From: Sphingosinicella sp942492965
GTDB lineage: Bacteria; Pseudomonadota; Alphaproteobacteria; Sphingomonadales; Sphingomonadaceae
DNA: 64,000 nucleotides
NCBI GenBank assembly: GCA_942492965.1
Contig: OW818656.1
Location: 124,001-188,000 of the forward strand
Reading direction: 5' to 3'
The number at the start of each line of letters is the position of its first letter. The stretch's first letter is position 1. Of this stretch, positions 25,056 to 34,221 are shown in pieces. The notes under the pieces were generated by a model, which had not been told where the DNA came from, searched no databases, and saw only the letters and a program-made list of their open reading frames with translations. Made by a program: the position numbers and the translations under genes.

Positions 25056-26180
25056 ATGTCGGTTTTCGAGACCCTCGCCAGCGATCTTCAGCGGCTCGAT
25101 GCCGCCTCCCGTCGCAGGCGGCTGATGCGGCGCACGGGCACCGACTTTTCCTCAAACGATTATCTTGCGCTCGCGGGCGATCCCGCGCTTGCCGCCGCCG
25201 TTGCGGAGGCTGTCGCGCGCGGCGTGCCCGCCGGGTCCGGCGGATCGCGCCTGCTCAGGGGCAATCATCCCGAACACGAAGCGCTCGAAACCGAAGCCGC
25301 GCGTTTCTTCGGGTCCGAAAGCGCGCTCTGGTTCGCGACCGGCTACACGGCGAACTCGGCGATCGTCTCGACGCTGCCCCAGCGCGGCGACCTCGTCGTC
25401 TACGATGAACTCATCCACGCCAGCGTCCACGAGGGCCTGCGGCTGACGCGTGCCGAAGCCGTCGCCGTGCCCCACAACGACGTCGATGCCTTTGCCGATG
25501 CGATTGCCGCCTGGCGCGCACGCGGCGGCGCGGGCCGTATCTGGATCGCGGTGGAAAGCCTCTACAGCATGGACGGTGACCGCGCCTCACTCGCCGAACT
25601 CGCGGCGCTCGCCGATGCGAACGACGCCGTTCTCGTCATCGACGAAGCGCACGCGACCGGCGTCTTCGGTGCGGGCGGGCGCGGGCTTGCCGCGGCGCTC
25701 GAAGGCCGTGAAAACGTCATCACGCTGCACACCTGCGGCAAGGCGCTCGGCTGCGAAGGCGCACTCGTCTGCGCGCCCGCCGTCGTCAACGACTTCCTCG
25801 TCAATCGCGGCCGCGGGTTCATTTTCTCGACCGCGCCCTCGCCGCTGATGGCGGCGGCGGTACGCGCGGCGCTGCGCATCATCGAAACCGCCGACGACCG
25901 CCGCGCAAAGCTCGCCGCGCTCATCGCCCATGCCGAGCGCGTGCTCGGACCGCACGGCGCGCTCCTCTCCGGCTCGCAGATCATGCCCGTCATTCTCGGC
26001 GACGACGCGCGCACCATGCGCGCCGCCGAGGCCGTGCAGGCCGCCGGGTTTGACGTGCGCGGCATCCGCCCGCCCACAGTGCCCGCGGGCACATCGCGCC
26101 TGCGCATCACGCTCACGCTGAACGCCACTGAAGACGACGTGTCGGCGCTCGCCGCCGTTCTTCAGGACGTGCTTGCATGA
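25056..26180 (+). CDS. bioF: 8-amino-7-oxononanoate synthase
   Basis: 374 aa PLP enzyme of the alpha-oxoamine synthase family; condenses pimeloyl-ACP/CoA with alanine in biotin synthesis. FSSNDYLALAGDP at the start, SGGSRLLRGNHPEHEALE, DEAHATGVFGAGGRGL (Asp-x-x-His) and HTCGKALGCEGA with Schiff-base Lys229 are all present. First gene of bioFDA, overlapping bioD by 4 nt. The 5' side is divergent from the mini-ORF RNA with about 95 bp between. Confidence 0.95.
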   Translation: MSVFETLASDLQRLDAASRRRRLMRRTGTDFSSNDYLALAGDPALAAAVAEAVARGVPAGSGGSRLLRGNHPEHEALETEAARFFGSESALWFATGYTANSAIVSTLPQRGDLVVYDELIHASVHEGLRLTRAEAVAVPHNDVDAFADAIAAWRARGGAGRIWIAVESLYSMDGDRASLAELAALADANDAVLVIDEAHATGVFGAGGRGLAAALEGRENVITLHTCGKALGCEGALVCAPAVVNDFLVNRGRGFIFSTAPSPLMAAAVRAALRIIETADDRRAKLAALIAHAERVLGPHGALLSGSQIMPVILGDDARTMRAAEAVQAAGFDVRGIRPPTVPAGTSRLRITLTLNATEDDVSALAAVLQDVLA

Positions 26181-26794
26181 GCCGCATCGCCGTCACCGGC
26201 ACCGACACCGGGGTCGGCAAGACGGTGTTCGCCGCCGCGCTCGCCGGGGCGCTTCGCGCGCACTACTGGAAACCCGTGCAGGCGGGGCTTGAAGACGGCA
26301 GCGATGCCGAAAGCGTCGCCACGCTCTCGGGCCTTCCGGCGGATCACATCCTCCCCGAAGCCTACCGCCTCACGACGCCCTGCTCGCCGCACCGCGCCGC
26401 CGAGCTCGACGGCATCGAGATCGATCCCGCGTGCCTCGCGCTCCCCGCGCACGATCCGCTCGTCGTCGAAGGCGCAGGCGGCGCGCTCGTGCCCGTCACC
26501 CGCCAGATCCTCTACGCCGACATGTTCGCCCGCTGGGGCCTCCCGGTCGTCATCGTCGCCCGCACCGAGCTCGGCACGATCAATCACAGCCTGCTCACGC
26601 TCGAAGCCCTGCGATCGCGCGGCGTCCCCATCCTCGGCATCGCCTTCTCAGGCGACGCCAACGAAGACAGCGAAGCCACAATCTGCGCCATCGGCAAGGT
26701 CAAGCGTCTCGGCCGCCTCCCGCACGTGCCCCTCACCGCGCCGTCCCTGTCGTCCGCCTTCGCGACCGCCTTCCGGCTGGAGGATTTCCAATGA
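26177..26794 (+). CDS. bioD: Dethiobiotin synthetase
   Basis: 205 aa, ATP-dependent carboxylation and ring closure of 7,8-diaminopelargonate. Walker A GTDTGVGKT at residues 8-16; KPVQAGLEDGSDAE carries the substrate-contact Lys; VVEGAGGALVPV is the second nucleotide/substrate loop. Starts at the ATGA overlapping bioF's stop and ends in an ATGA overlap with bioA, so the three are translated together. Confidence 0.94.
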   Translation: MSRIAVTGTDTGVGKTVFAAALAGALRAHYWKPVQAGLEDGSDAESVATLSGLPADHILPEAYRLTTPCSPHRAAELDGIEIDPACLALPAHDPLVVEGAGGALVPVTRQILYADMFARWGLPVVIVARTELGTINHSLLTLEALRSRGVPILGIAFSGDANEDSEATICAIGKVKRLGRLPHVPLTAPSLSSAFATAFRLEDFQ

Positions 26795-28035
26795 CCTCGC
26801 CCGTCTGGCACCCGTTCACGCAGCACGGCCTCGGCGAGCCGATCCCGCGCATCGTCCGCGCCGAAGGCTGCGCGCTCTACACCGACGACGGCCGCCGCAT
26901 CATTGACGCGATCTCGTCGTGGTGGGTGACGACGCACGGCCACTGCCACCCGCGCATCATGGCCGCCATCGCCGATCAGGCGGGCAAGCTCGACCAGATG
27001 ATCTTCGCGGGCTGGACGCACGCGCCCGCCGAAACCCTCGCCGCTGCGCTCGTGGAGATGCTCCCCGCCCCGCTCGCGCATGTCTTCTTCTCGGATAGCG
27101 GCTCCACGGCCGTCGAGGTCGCGCTCAAGATGGCGCTCGGCTACTGGCGGGATCGCGGCGGCCGCCACCGCATCCTCGTGATGGAGCACAGCTACCACGG
27201 CGACACCATCGGCACGATGTCGGTGGGCGAGCGCGGCGTCTACAACGCCGCCTATGCGCCGCTGCTCTTCGATGTCGGCACCGTCCCCTTCCCCGCTGCC
27301 GGTCGGGAGCAGGAAACGCTCGACGCACTCGAACACCTCTGCCGCACTGAGAGCCCCGCCGCCTTCATCGTCGAGCCGCTCGTCCTCGGCGCGGGCGGCA
27401 TGATGATCTACGGCCCCGACACGCTCGCGGAGATGCACGCGATCTGCCGCCGCCACGGCGTGCTCTTCATCGCCGACGAGGTGATGACCGGCTGGGGCCG
27501 CACCGGCACACTGCTCGCCTGCGAGCAGGCCGGTGTCGTCCCCGATATCCTCTGCCTCGCCAAGGGCCTCACGGGCGGCGCGGTCCCGCTCGCCGTCACG
27601 CTCGCGACGCCGCCAATCTTCGAGGCGCACCTCTCAAAGGACCGTGCCAAACTGTTCTACCATTCGTCCAGCTTCACCGCGAACCCACTGCCCTGCGCCG
27701 CCGCCGTCGCCAACGTCGCGATCTGGCGTGAAGAGCCGGTGCTCGAACGCATCGCCGATCTCGCCCGCCGCCAGAGCGCCCACCTCGCGAACCTCGCCGC
27801 TCACCCCCGCATTAAGAACGCCCGCCAGATCGGCACGATCACCGCGGTCGAGGTGGAGGACACGGCCGGCAATTATCTCTCTCCGCTCGGGCCACGCCTC
27901 CTCGCGGCGTTCCGCGAGCGCGACGTGCTGCTCCGTCCGCTCGGCAACACCGTCTACCTGATGCCGCCCTATTGCACGGACGACACGGACCTCAGCCGCA
28001 TCTACGCCGTGATCGAAGAGGCCATCGCCGAGTAG
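26791..28035 (+). CDS. bioA: Adenosylmethionine-8-amino-7-oxononanoate aminotransferase
   Basis: 414 aa class III aminotransferase that uses S-adenosylmethionine as amino donor. WHPFTQH near the N-terminus is the BioA-specific start; SWWVTTHGHCHP, EHSYHGDTIGTMSVG, ADEVMTGWGRTG and LCLAKGLTGGAVPL with Schiff-base Lys258 follow. The terminal NTVYLMPPYC is typical. ATG 26791 forms ATGA with bioD's stop; the much longer open frame upstream lies inside bioD. bioB is not in the window. Confidence 0.95.
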   Translation: MTSPVWHPFTQHGLGEPIPRIVRAEGCALYTDDGRRIIDAISSWWVTTHGHCHPRIMAAIADQAGKLDQMIFAGWTHAPAETLAAALVEMLPAPLAHVFFSDSGSTAVEVALKMALGYWRDRGGRHRILVMEHSYHGDTIGTMSVGERGVYNAAYAPLLFDVGTVPFPAAGREQETLDALEHLCRTESPAAFIVEPLVLGAGGMMIYGPDTLAEMHAICRRHGVLFIADEVMTGWGRTGTLLACEQAGVVPDILCLAKGLTGGAVPLAVTLATPPIFEAHLSKDRAKLFYHSSSFTANPLPCAAAVANVAIWREEPVLERIADLARRQSAHLANLAAHPRIKNARQIGTITAVEVEDTAGNYLSPLGPRLLAAFRERDVLLRPLGNTVYLMPPYCTDDTDLSRIYAVIEEAIAE

Positions 28036-28092
28036 TTTACGCCCGCGCGGCAAGCGGATACCTTCGCCCGCGAACAACCGGGGAGACGATCC

Positions 28093-28989
28093 ATGCGCTG
28101 GCGCGGCCGCAGAATGAGCGACAACGTCGAAGACCAGACCGGGCGCGGCGGCATGGGCTTCCCGATGGGCGGCGGCAGGCTCCCCATCGGCGGCAAGGGC
28201 GGCATGGGCTGCGGCGGCCTTGTCATCGTCATCGTGCTGGCGCTCGTGTTCGGCGTCGATCCGATGCAACTGCTCGGCGGCCTGTCGCAGCAGGGCGGCG
28301 TTCCCACGCAGCAGCAAGCCCCCGCCACGCCCGGCGAGGGCCAGGGCTGCGAACGCACCGATCTCCACCGCTTCTCCTGTACCGTCCTTGCAGACACCGA
28401 AGACACGTGGAACCGCATTTTCCAGCAGTCGGGCCAGGATTACCCGGGACCGACGCTCGTCTTCTACGCAGGCCAGGGCCAGTCCGGCTGCGGGGCAGCG
28501 CAATCGGCGACCGGGCCATTCTATTGCCCCGCCGACCGGAAAATCTACATCGACACCAGCTTCTTCGATCAGCTCGAAAAGCAGCTCGGCGCAGGCGGCG
28601 ACTTCGCGCAGGCCTACGTGATCGCGCACGAAGTCGGTCACCACGTCCAAACGATCACCGGCCTCTCGAACGATCTCCGCCAGCAGCAGGCGCGCGTCAG
28701 CAAGGCGGAAGGCAACGCGCTTCAGGTGAAGATGGAGCTGCAGGCGGATTGCTACGCCGGCCTGTGGGCACGCACCGTCCAGCAGCAGCTCGAACCCGGC
28801 GACATCGAAGAAGCGCTCACCGCCGCGAACGCCATCGGCGACGACCGCCTGCAAAAGCAGTCGCAGGGCTACGTGGTCCCCGACAGCTTCACGCACGGCA
28901 CGTCGGCGCAGCGCATGAGTTGGTTCAAGCGCGGCTACGACACCGGCGACCCGAACCAGTGCGACACGTTCTCGGCGCGAAAACTCTAA
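28093..28989 (+). CDS. Neutral zinc metallopeptidase (YpfJ family)
   Basis: 298 aa. Cytoplasmic start with Gly-rich loops, one transmembrane helix about residues 40-55 (LVIVIVLALVFGV), a Gln/Pro linker, then the peptidase domain. VIAHEVGHHVQ supplies HExxH, and ELQADCYAGLWA gives the third ligand region. DRKIYIDTSFFDQL precedes the zinc helix as in the family. GGGGAG is well placed before ATG 28093. Substrate unknown. Downstream of bioA by 57 nt, probably a separate unit. Confidence 0.92.
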   Translation: MRWRGRRMSDNVEDQTGRGGMGFPMGGGRLPIGGKGGMGCGGLVIVIVLALVFGVDPMQLLGGLSQQGGVPTQQQAPATPGEGQGCERTDLHRFSCTVLADTEDTWNRIFQQSGQDYPGPTLVFYAGQGQSGCGAAQSATGPFYCPADRKIYIDTSFFDQLEKQLGAGGDFAQAYVIAHEVGHHVQTITGLSNDLRQQQARVSKAEGNALQVKMELQADCYAGLWARTVQQQLEPGDIEEALTAANAIGDDRLQKQSQGYVVPDSFTHGTSAQRMSWFKRGYDTGDPNQCDTFSARKL

Positions 28990-28990
28990 G

Positions 28991-29332
28991 CTACCGCCCC
29001 GCCCAGTAATCAAACACGCGCTTCTGCAGCTTCGCCACATGCCGCCGCGCGTCCGGGCCTTCCCATAGGCCCTTGTAGCCTTCGGCGCCGCCCGCCACCC
29101 ACCAGCCCTGCCCCGGCAACCTGTCGGACTGGCGCACGACGAGCACCGCCATCTCCGGTTCGCCCCGTCCGCGCGCATGCGCGTCCACATCGCCCAGGAT
29201 CACGCATAGCGCGCGCATCTTGGGCCGCGAAAAGCTGTAGCCGAACGCCGCCAGCATCTCTGAATAGGTCACGCTCTCCCGCGCGCGGGCATGGGCAAGC
29301 AGAAGCTCGCGGAGGTCCATCGGGTCGATCAT
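28991..29332 (-). CDS. Hypothetical 113-aa protein
   Basis: Begins MIDPMDLRELLLAHARARES and ends KLQKRVFDYWAGR. A helical N-terminus is followed by a segment with PGQGWWVAGG and EGYKGLWEGPD, aromatic and glycine-rich. The region ESVTYSEMLAAFGYSFSRPKM may be a small helix-turn-helix-like part. Automatic pipelines often give such proteins a ribose-phosphate pyrophosphokinase label, but no PRPP motif is visible. The frame stays open to 29785, inside the divergent oxoprolinase gene, so a start near 29332 is most reasonable. Confidence 0.65.
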   Translation of the reverse strand: MIDPMDLRELLLAHARARESVTYSEMLAAFGYSFSRPKMRALCVILGDVDAHARGRGEPEMAVLVVRQSDRLPGQGWWVAGGAEGYKGLWEGPDARRHVAKLQKRVFDYWAGR

Positions 29333-29408
29333 GTCTGCTGCGCATCTTGCCAAGTCGCCACGACAACCTAAATTGGTGTTATAGTCAAACGATACACTGG
29401 AACCCGCA

Positions 29409-29630
29409 ATGCTGAACCTCATCTCCATCCTGATCGGCCTTGTCGCGCTGATCGTCGGCATCGTCGGGCTGTTTCCGTTCATCGGCATCATCAACTGGCT
29501 GGCCTTGCCGATCGCGGCGCTCGGCGCGGGCATCGGCGTCCTGTCGGACAGCAACGGCGGCCGAAACCTCAACATCTTCGTGCTGATTCTCGCCGCGGTC
29601 CGTCTTTCGATCGGCGGCGGCATCCTGTAA
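29409..29630 (+). CDS. Small inner-membrane protein, 73 aa
   Basis: Two or three hydrophobic helices with a glycine-rich polar turn (LSDSNGGRNLN) between them. The type resembles small DUF-like proteins of unknown role found in many Proteobacteria. It ends 9 nt before the oxoprolinase gene on the same strand, so it may be co-transcribed. No residues suggest catalysis. Confidence 0.65.
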   Translation: MLNLISILIGLVALIVGIVGLFPFIGIINWLALPIAALGAGIGVLSDSNGGRNLNIFVLILAAVRLSIGGGIL

Positions 29631-29639
29631 CCCGGCTGC

Positions 29640-32600
29640 ATGGCGCAGGGCTGGCAATTCTGGATCGATCGCGGCGGCACGTTCACCGATATCGTCGCGC
29701 GCGCGCCTGAAGGCACGCTGAAAACCGCCAAGCTGCTTTCCGAAAACCCGGAGCAATACGCCGACGCGGCGATCGAAGGCATCACCCGCCTGCTCGGTCA
29801 TGCGCCCGATGCAAGCGTCGCGTCGGTGAAGATGGGCACCACCGTCGCCACCAACGCGCTCCTCGAACGCAAGGGCGAGCCGACGCTGCTCGCGATCACA
29901 CGCGGTTTCGCCGATGCGCTCGCCATCGGCTATCAGGCCCGCCCGAAGCTCTTCACCCGCGCCATCACCAAACCCGCGCCGCTCTATGCCGAAGTGCTGG
30001 AGGTGGACGAGCGCGTAAGCGCGGACGGCGAGATCGTCGAACCCCTCGACGAAACACAAGCCGCCGCAGGTTTCGCCGCCGCCCGCGCGCGCGGTATCAA
30101 CGCCGTCGCCATTGTCCTGATGCACGGCTACCGCTTCCCGAACCATGAGCGACGTCTAAGGAAGCTTGCTGAAGCCGCTGGTTTCACGCAGATTTCCGTC
30201 AGCCACGACATCGCCCCGCTCATCAAGCTCGTCGGGCGCGGCGATACCACCGTGGCCGATGCCTACCTCTCCCCCGCGCTGCGCCGCTACGTCCGGCAAG
30301 TGACCAGCAAGCTCGATCCCGCGACACGCCTGATGTTCATGCAGTCGAGCGGCGGGCTTGCGGGCGAAGGCGCATTCACCGGCGCGAACGCCATCCTCTC
30401 CGGCCCGGCGGGCGGCATCGTGGGCATGGCGAAAACGGCCGGGGCCGCAGGCATAACCCGCGTCGTCGGCTTCGACATGGGCGGCACCTCCACGGATGTC
30501 TCGCTCTACACCGGCAGCTTCGAGCGCACGCACGAAACCGTCGTCGCGGGCACACGCATCCGCGCGCCGATGCTCGCCATCCACACCGTCGCGGCGGGCG
30601 GCGGATCGATCTGCCGGTTCGACGGCACGCGGCTGCGCGTCGGCCCGGAATCGGCGGGCGCGAACCCCGGCCCGATGAGCTACCGGCGCGGCGGGCCGCT
30701 CACCATCACAGACTGCAACATCTATCTCGGCCGCATCCAGCCCGCGCACTTCCCGGCGATCTTCGGCCCTGCGGGCGACCAGCCGCTCGATCGCGACGTC
30801 GTCGTCCGCCACGTGGACGCCCTCGCAGCCGAAGTCTCCACCGCCACCGGGCACTCCATAACCGGCGCGGCGCTCGCCGAAGGCTTCATCGCCATCGCGG
30901 TGGACGACATGGCCAAAGCCGTGCGCCAGATCTCCATCCAGCGCGGCCACAACGTCACCACCTGCACGCTCTCCAGCTTCGGCGGCGCGGGCGGCCAGCA
31001 CGCCTGCAAGGTGGCCGACGCGCTCGGCATCGGCGAGGTTTACGTGCACCCGCTCGCCGGGCTGCTCTCCGCGCTCGGCATGGGCCTTGCCGATCTCACG
31101 GCCTTACGCGAACGCACGATCGGCGCGCCGCTTGATGAAGGCATCGACGCCGCCGAAGCCCTCGCCGACACGCTCGAAGCCGATGCCCGCGCCGCGCTCG
31201 CCGCGCAGGCAAGCGACCTTGCGGGTATCTCCGTCTCCCGCCACGCGGAGCTTCGCTACGCCGGAGCCGACAGCGGCCTCTCGCTTCCCCTCGCCCCGCC
31301 CGAAGACATGCGCGCCGCCTTCGAGGCCGAGCACCGCGCTCGCTTCGGCTACGTGATGCCCGGCGCCGCGCTGGTGATCGAGGCGGTGAGCGTGGAAGCG
31401 GTCGGTGATTGGCCCGCGCCGCCGATCCGCGTGGAAAGCGCAGCACACGCTACCTCCTCCTGCACAATGATCGTGGACGGCGGCGCCATTGAAGCCCCCG
31501 TCCTCGCGCGCGGCGCCGTCGTGCCCGGCGAGGCGGTTAGCGGCCCCGCCGTCATCCTCGAAGACGGCGCCACCACCGTCATCGATGCTGGCTGGCGCGG
31601 CGAGGTCTCGCCCGGCGGCGACCTCATCCTCCGCCGCGTCATCCCCCTCCCCGCGCAGCGCGCGCTCGGCACCGATGCCGATCCGGTGATGGTCGAAATC
31701 TTCAACAACCGCTTCATGGCGATCGCCGAGGAAATGGGCATCGCGCTCCAGACCACGGCGCATTCGGTGAACATCAAGGAACGGCTGGATTTCTCCTGCG
31801 CGCTGTTCGACCTCGAAGGCGGTCTCATCGCCAACGCGCCGCACATGCCCGTGCATCTCGGCTCGATGGGCGACAGCGTCCGCGCCGTCATCCGCGCGCA
31901 CGGCGGCCGGATGCGCCCGGGAGACGCCTTCGCGCTCAACAATCCCATGAACGGCGGCACGCATTTGCCCGACGTCACCGTCGTCGCGCCGGTCTTCGCC
32001 CGCGCGGACGGCGGCGATATATTGTTCTACACGGCAGCGCGCGGCCATCAGGCCGACATCGGCGGCCTCACCCCCGGTTCGATGCCGCCCGATTCGAAAA
32101 CGCTCGCCGATGAAGGCGTCCTCTTCGACAGTGAACTTCTCGTCTCAGCCGGCGCGTTTTGCGAAACCGAGACGCAGAAAACGCTCGCATCCGGCCCCTA
32201 TCCGTCGCGAAACCCTGCCCAGAACATCGCCGATCTGAAGGCGCAGGTCGCCGCCTGCACGCGCGGCGGCGACGCGCTGCGCGCCATGATCGCCGAATTC
32301 GGCCTCGATACGGTCGAAGCCTATACGCGCCACGTGCAGGACAATGCCGAGGCCGCCGTGCGCCAGGCGATCGGCGCGCTGGCAAACGGCCACTTCCGCT
32401 ACGAAATGGATAATGGCGCGGCTGTCGAAGTCCGCGTCACCATCGATCATGAGCGCCGCGCGGCCGCGGTCGATTTCACCGGCACCAGCGCGCAGCTCCC
32501 CGACAATTTCAACGCGCCGCTCTCGGTCTGCCGCGCCGCCGTGCTCTACGTGTTCCGCACGCTCGTCGACGACGACATTCCGATGAACGAGGGCTGCCTG

Positions 32601-33209
32601 CGCCCGATCACGCTCATCGTTCCCGAAGGCTCAATGCTCAATCCCGGCGCAGGTGCCGCCGTCGTCGCGGGCAACGTGGAAACCAGCCAGGTCATCTGCG
32701 ATGCGCTCTACGGCGCGCTCGGTGTCATGGCCGCCGCGCAGGGCACGATGAACAACCTCACCTTCGGCAATGCCCGGCATCAATATTACGAAACGATCGC
32801 GGGCGGCTCGGGCGCCGGGCCGGATTTCGACGGCGCCGACGCGGTGCAAACCCACATGACCAACAGCCGCCTCACCGACCCCGAAGTGCTCGAGCTGCGT
32901 TTCCCGGTCCGCGTTGAAAACTTCGCTGTCCGGCGTGATTCCGGCGGCGCGGGCCGGCACAAGGGCGGCAACGGCGTCATCCGGCGCCTCACATTCCTCG
33001 AACCGATGACCGTCAGCCTCCTCGCCAACCGCCGCCGCGTCGCCCCCTTCGGCCTCTCCGGCGGCGCAAACGCGAAGCCCGGCGCCGGCCGCGTCATCCG
33101 CGCAAACGGGGCGATCGACCCCCTCGCCGCCACCGCGCGCGCAGAGGTTCAATCAGGCGATGCCGTCGAAATCGAAACCCCCGGCGGCGGCGGCTTCGGG
33201 CGCGTGTAG
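29640..33209 (+). CDS. Fused hydantoinase A/B family protein, 5-oxoprolinase type
   Basis: 1189 aa. The N-terminal HyuA half (about 1-680) has FWIDRGGTFTDIVAR (phosphate-1-like), SGPAGGIVGM, GFDMGGTSTDVSLY and TCTLSSFGGAGGQHAC. The HyuB half (about 685-1185) has NRFMAIAEEMGIALQTTAHS, LNNPMNGGTHLPDVTV and GGSGAGP. In many bacteria these are two subunits; here they are one chain as in the eukaryotic and some bacterial 5-oxoprolinases that open 5-oxoproline to glutamate with ATP. Other hydantoin-type substrates cannot be excluded. Next to it, on the other strand, is a LuxR-type regulator. Confidence 0.92.
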   Translation: MAQGWQFWIDRGGTFTDIVARAPEGTLKTAKLLSENPEQYADAAIEGITRLLGHAPDASVASVKMGTTVATNALLERKGEPTLLAITRGFADALAIGYQARPKLFTRAITKPAPLYAEVLEVDERVSADGEIVEPLDETQAAAGFAAARARGINAVAIVLMHGYRFPNHERRLRKLAEAAGFTQISVSHDIAPLIKLVGRGDTTVADAYLSPALRRYVRQVTSKLDPATRLMFMQSSGGLAGEGAFTGANAILSGPAGGIVGMAKTAGAAGITRVVGFDMGGTSTDVSLYTGSFERTHETVVAGTRIRAPMLAIHTVAAGGGSICRFDGTRLRVGPESAGANPGPMSYRRGGPLTITDCNIYLGRIQPAHFPAIFGPAGDQPLDRDVVVRHVDALAAEVSTATGHSITGAALAEGFIAIAVDDMAKAVRQISIQRGHNVTTCTLSSFGGAGGQHACKVADALGIGEVYVHPLAGLLSALGMGLADLTALRERTIGAPLDEGIDAAEALADTLEADARAALAAQASDLAGISVSRHAELRYAGADSGLSLPLAPPEDMRAAFEAEHRARFGYVMPGAALVIEAVSVEAVGDWPAPPIRVESAAHATSSCTMIVDGGAIEAPVLARGAVVPGEAVSGPAVILEDGATTVIDAGWRGEVSPGGDLILRRVIPLPAQRALGTDADPVMVEIFNNRFMAIAEEMGIALQTTAHSVNIKERLDFSCALFDLEGGLIANAPHMPVHLGSMGDSVRAVIRAHGGRMRPGDAFALNNPMNGGTHLPDVTVVAPVFARADGGDILFYTAARGHQADIGGLTPGSMPPDSKTLADEGVLFDSELLVSAGAFCETETQKTLASGPYPSRNPAQNIADLKAQVAACTRGGDALRAMIAEFGLDTVEAYTRHVQDNAEAAVRQAIGALANGHFRYEMDNGAAVEVRVTIDHERRAAAVDFTGTSAQLPDNFNAPLSVCRAAVLYVFRTLVDDDIPMNEGCLRPITLIVPEGSMLNPGAGAAVVAGNVETSQVICDALYGALGVMAAAQGTMNNLTFGNARHQYYETIAGGSGAGPDFDGADAVQTHMTNSRLTDPEVLELRFPVRVENFAVRRDSGGAGRHKGGNGVIRRLTFLEPMTVSLLANRRRVAPFGLSGGANAKPGAGRVIRANGAIDPLAATARAEVQSGDAVEIETPGGGGFGRV

Positions 33210-33221
33210 CGCCCTCCGTGC

Positions 33222-33992
33222 CTAGGCCGCCAGGCCGAGGTACCCCAGTTGCGCGGCCTTGAAGATCGTCTGGCTGCGGTTCACCGCGTCCAGCTTCTCG
33301 CCCGCGTTCTGGATATGAAAGCGCACCGTGGCGTGGCTCCGCGCGAGGATCAGGCTGATTTCCTTGTCGGTCTTGCCCACCGCCGCCCAGCGCAGGCACT
33401 CGACCTCGCGCTTGGTGAGCTGGCAGTCCATCGGCAGCCACTTCCGCGTCCGCATCAATTTCACGTAACCCGCGAGGAAACGGTGGACCCATACGGCCCA
33501 TTCATCAGCGAAATTCTCATAAACCTCTGAAAGGTCGCTCAGATTTCGCGCCGATCCGATCACCGCGACGCCGATCTGGCCGAATGGCAGGTGCACCGGG
33601 ATCACCACGGCAGCGTGGCACATCGCCCTTTTGTCGAAGTTCGAAAGGTCGATACCGTCGAGGTACGGGTTCGGCTGCTGTGTGCGGAAGCCTTCCTCGT
33701 TCGCCCAGAACGGCTCGCTTTCATAGCGGCAGGCGCGCAGCAGCGGAGAGCTGAGTGCGACGCGATGCTCGCTCCACTGCTGCTCCTCGTCACTCACGAA
33801 GCCGAACACTTCCGAAGAGAGTGTGTGGCCCGCATCGTCCACCATCGGCCGTTTCGAGCAGATATTGTCGGTAATCGCGATCCGGAAGCTGGGCGCGTTG
33901 CGTTCCACCATGTCACGCAACGCTTCCGAAGCGGGACGGATGTCACTCATGGTGCGCACCGAAACGCGTGCAATATCATCCTGCAACGTCAC
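33222..33992 (-). CDS. LuxR-type regulator with autoinducer-binding-like domain (solo)
   Basis: 256 aa. N-terminal 170 residues resemble a LuxR ligand domain (PNPYLDGIDLSNF, CHAAVVIPVHLPFGQIGVAV); the C-terminal HTH is clear (LTKREVECLRWAAVGKTDKE, HATVRFHIQNAGEKL). The Trp/Tyr/Asp set typical of AHL-binding LuxR proteins is only partly present, so ligand type is open. GTG 33992 is preferred because GGGGAGAG lies 5 nt before it; ATG 34055 is the longer option without a good site. No luxI gene is in the window. Confidence 0.82.
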   Translation of the reverse strand: MTLQDDIARVSVRTMSDIRPASEALRDMVERNAPSFRIAITDNICSKRPMVDDAGHTLSSEVFGFVSDEEQQWSEHRVALSSPLLRACRYESEPFWANEEGFRTQQPNPYLDGIDLSNFDKRAMCHAAVVIPVHLPFGQIGVAVIGSARNLSDLSEVYENFADEWAVWVHRFLAGYVKLMRTRKWLPMDCQLTKREVECLRWAAVGKTDKEISLILARSHATVRFHIQNAGEKLDAVNRSQTIFKAAQLGYLGLAA

Positions 33993-34221
33993 GTTTCTCT
34001 CCCCAGTATGGTCGTCCGCTGCCGAGTCGGACTCATTTGAGGCATATTTCAACATGCCACGGACCGGGTGACAAGAGTGTGACGCATTCTAAGTATCTGC
34101 GGTTCAAGCCGGGTTCAGCCGTGCGGCTTTCAAGTAACGCTGCGGCAGGCGCCATTGATTTCGGGGACTCCCCGTCGCATGGTCTGCCCGAAACCGACAA
34201 TGAAGCGGGAGACACACGTTG

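Noticed and set aside
24863..25057. 64-aa minus-strand frame ending RLRLRPRD as a normal gene
   Set aside because: Its start would lie in the bioF 5' region without a ribosome site; the only good site serves the overlapping 18-aa frame.
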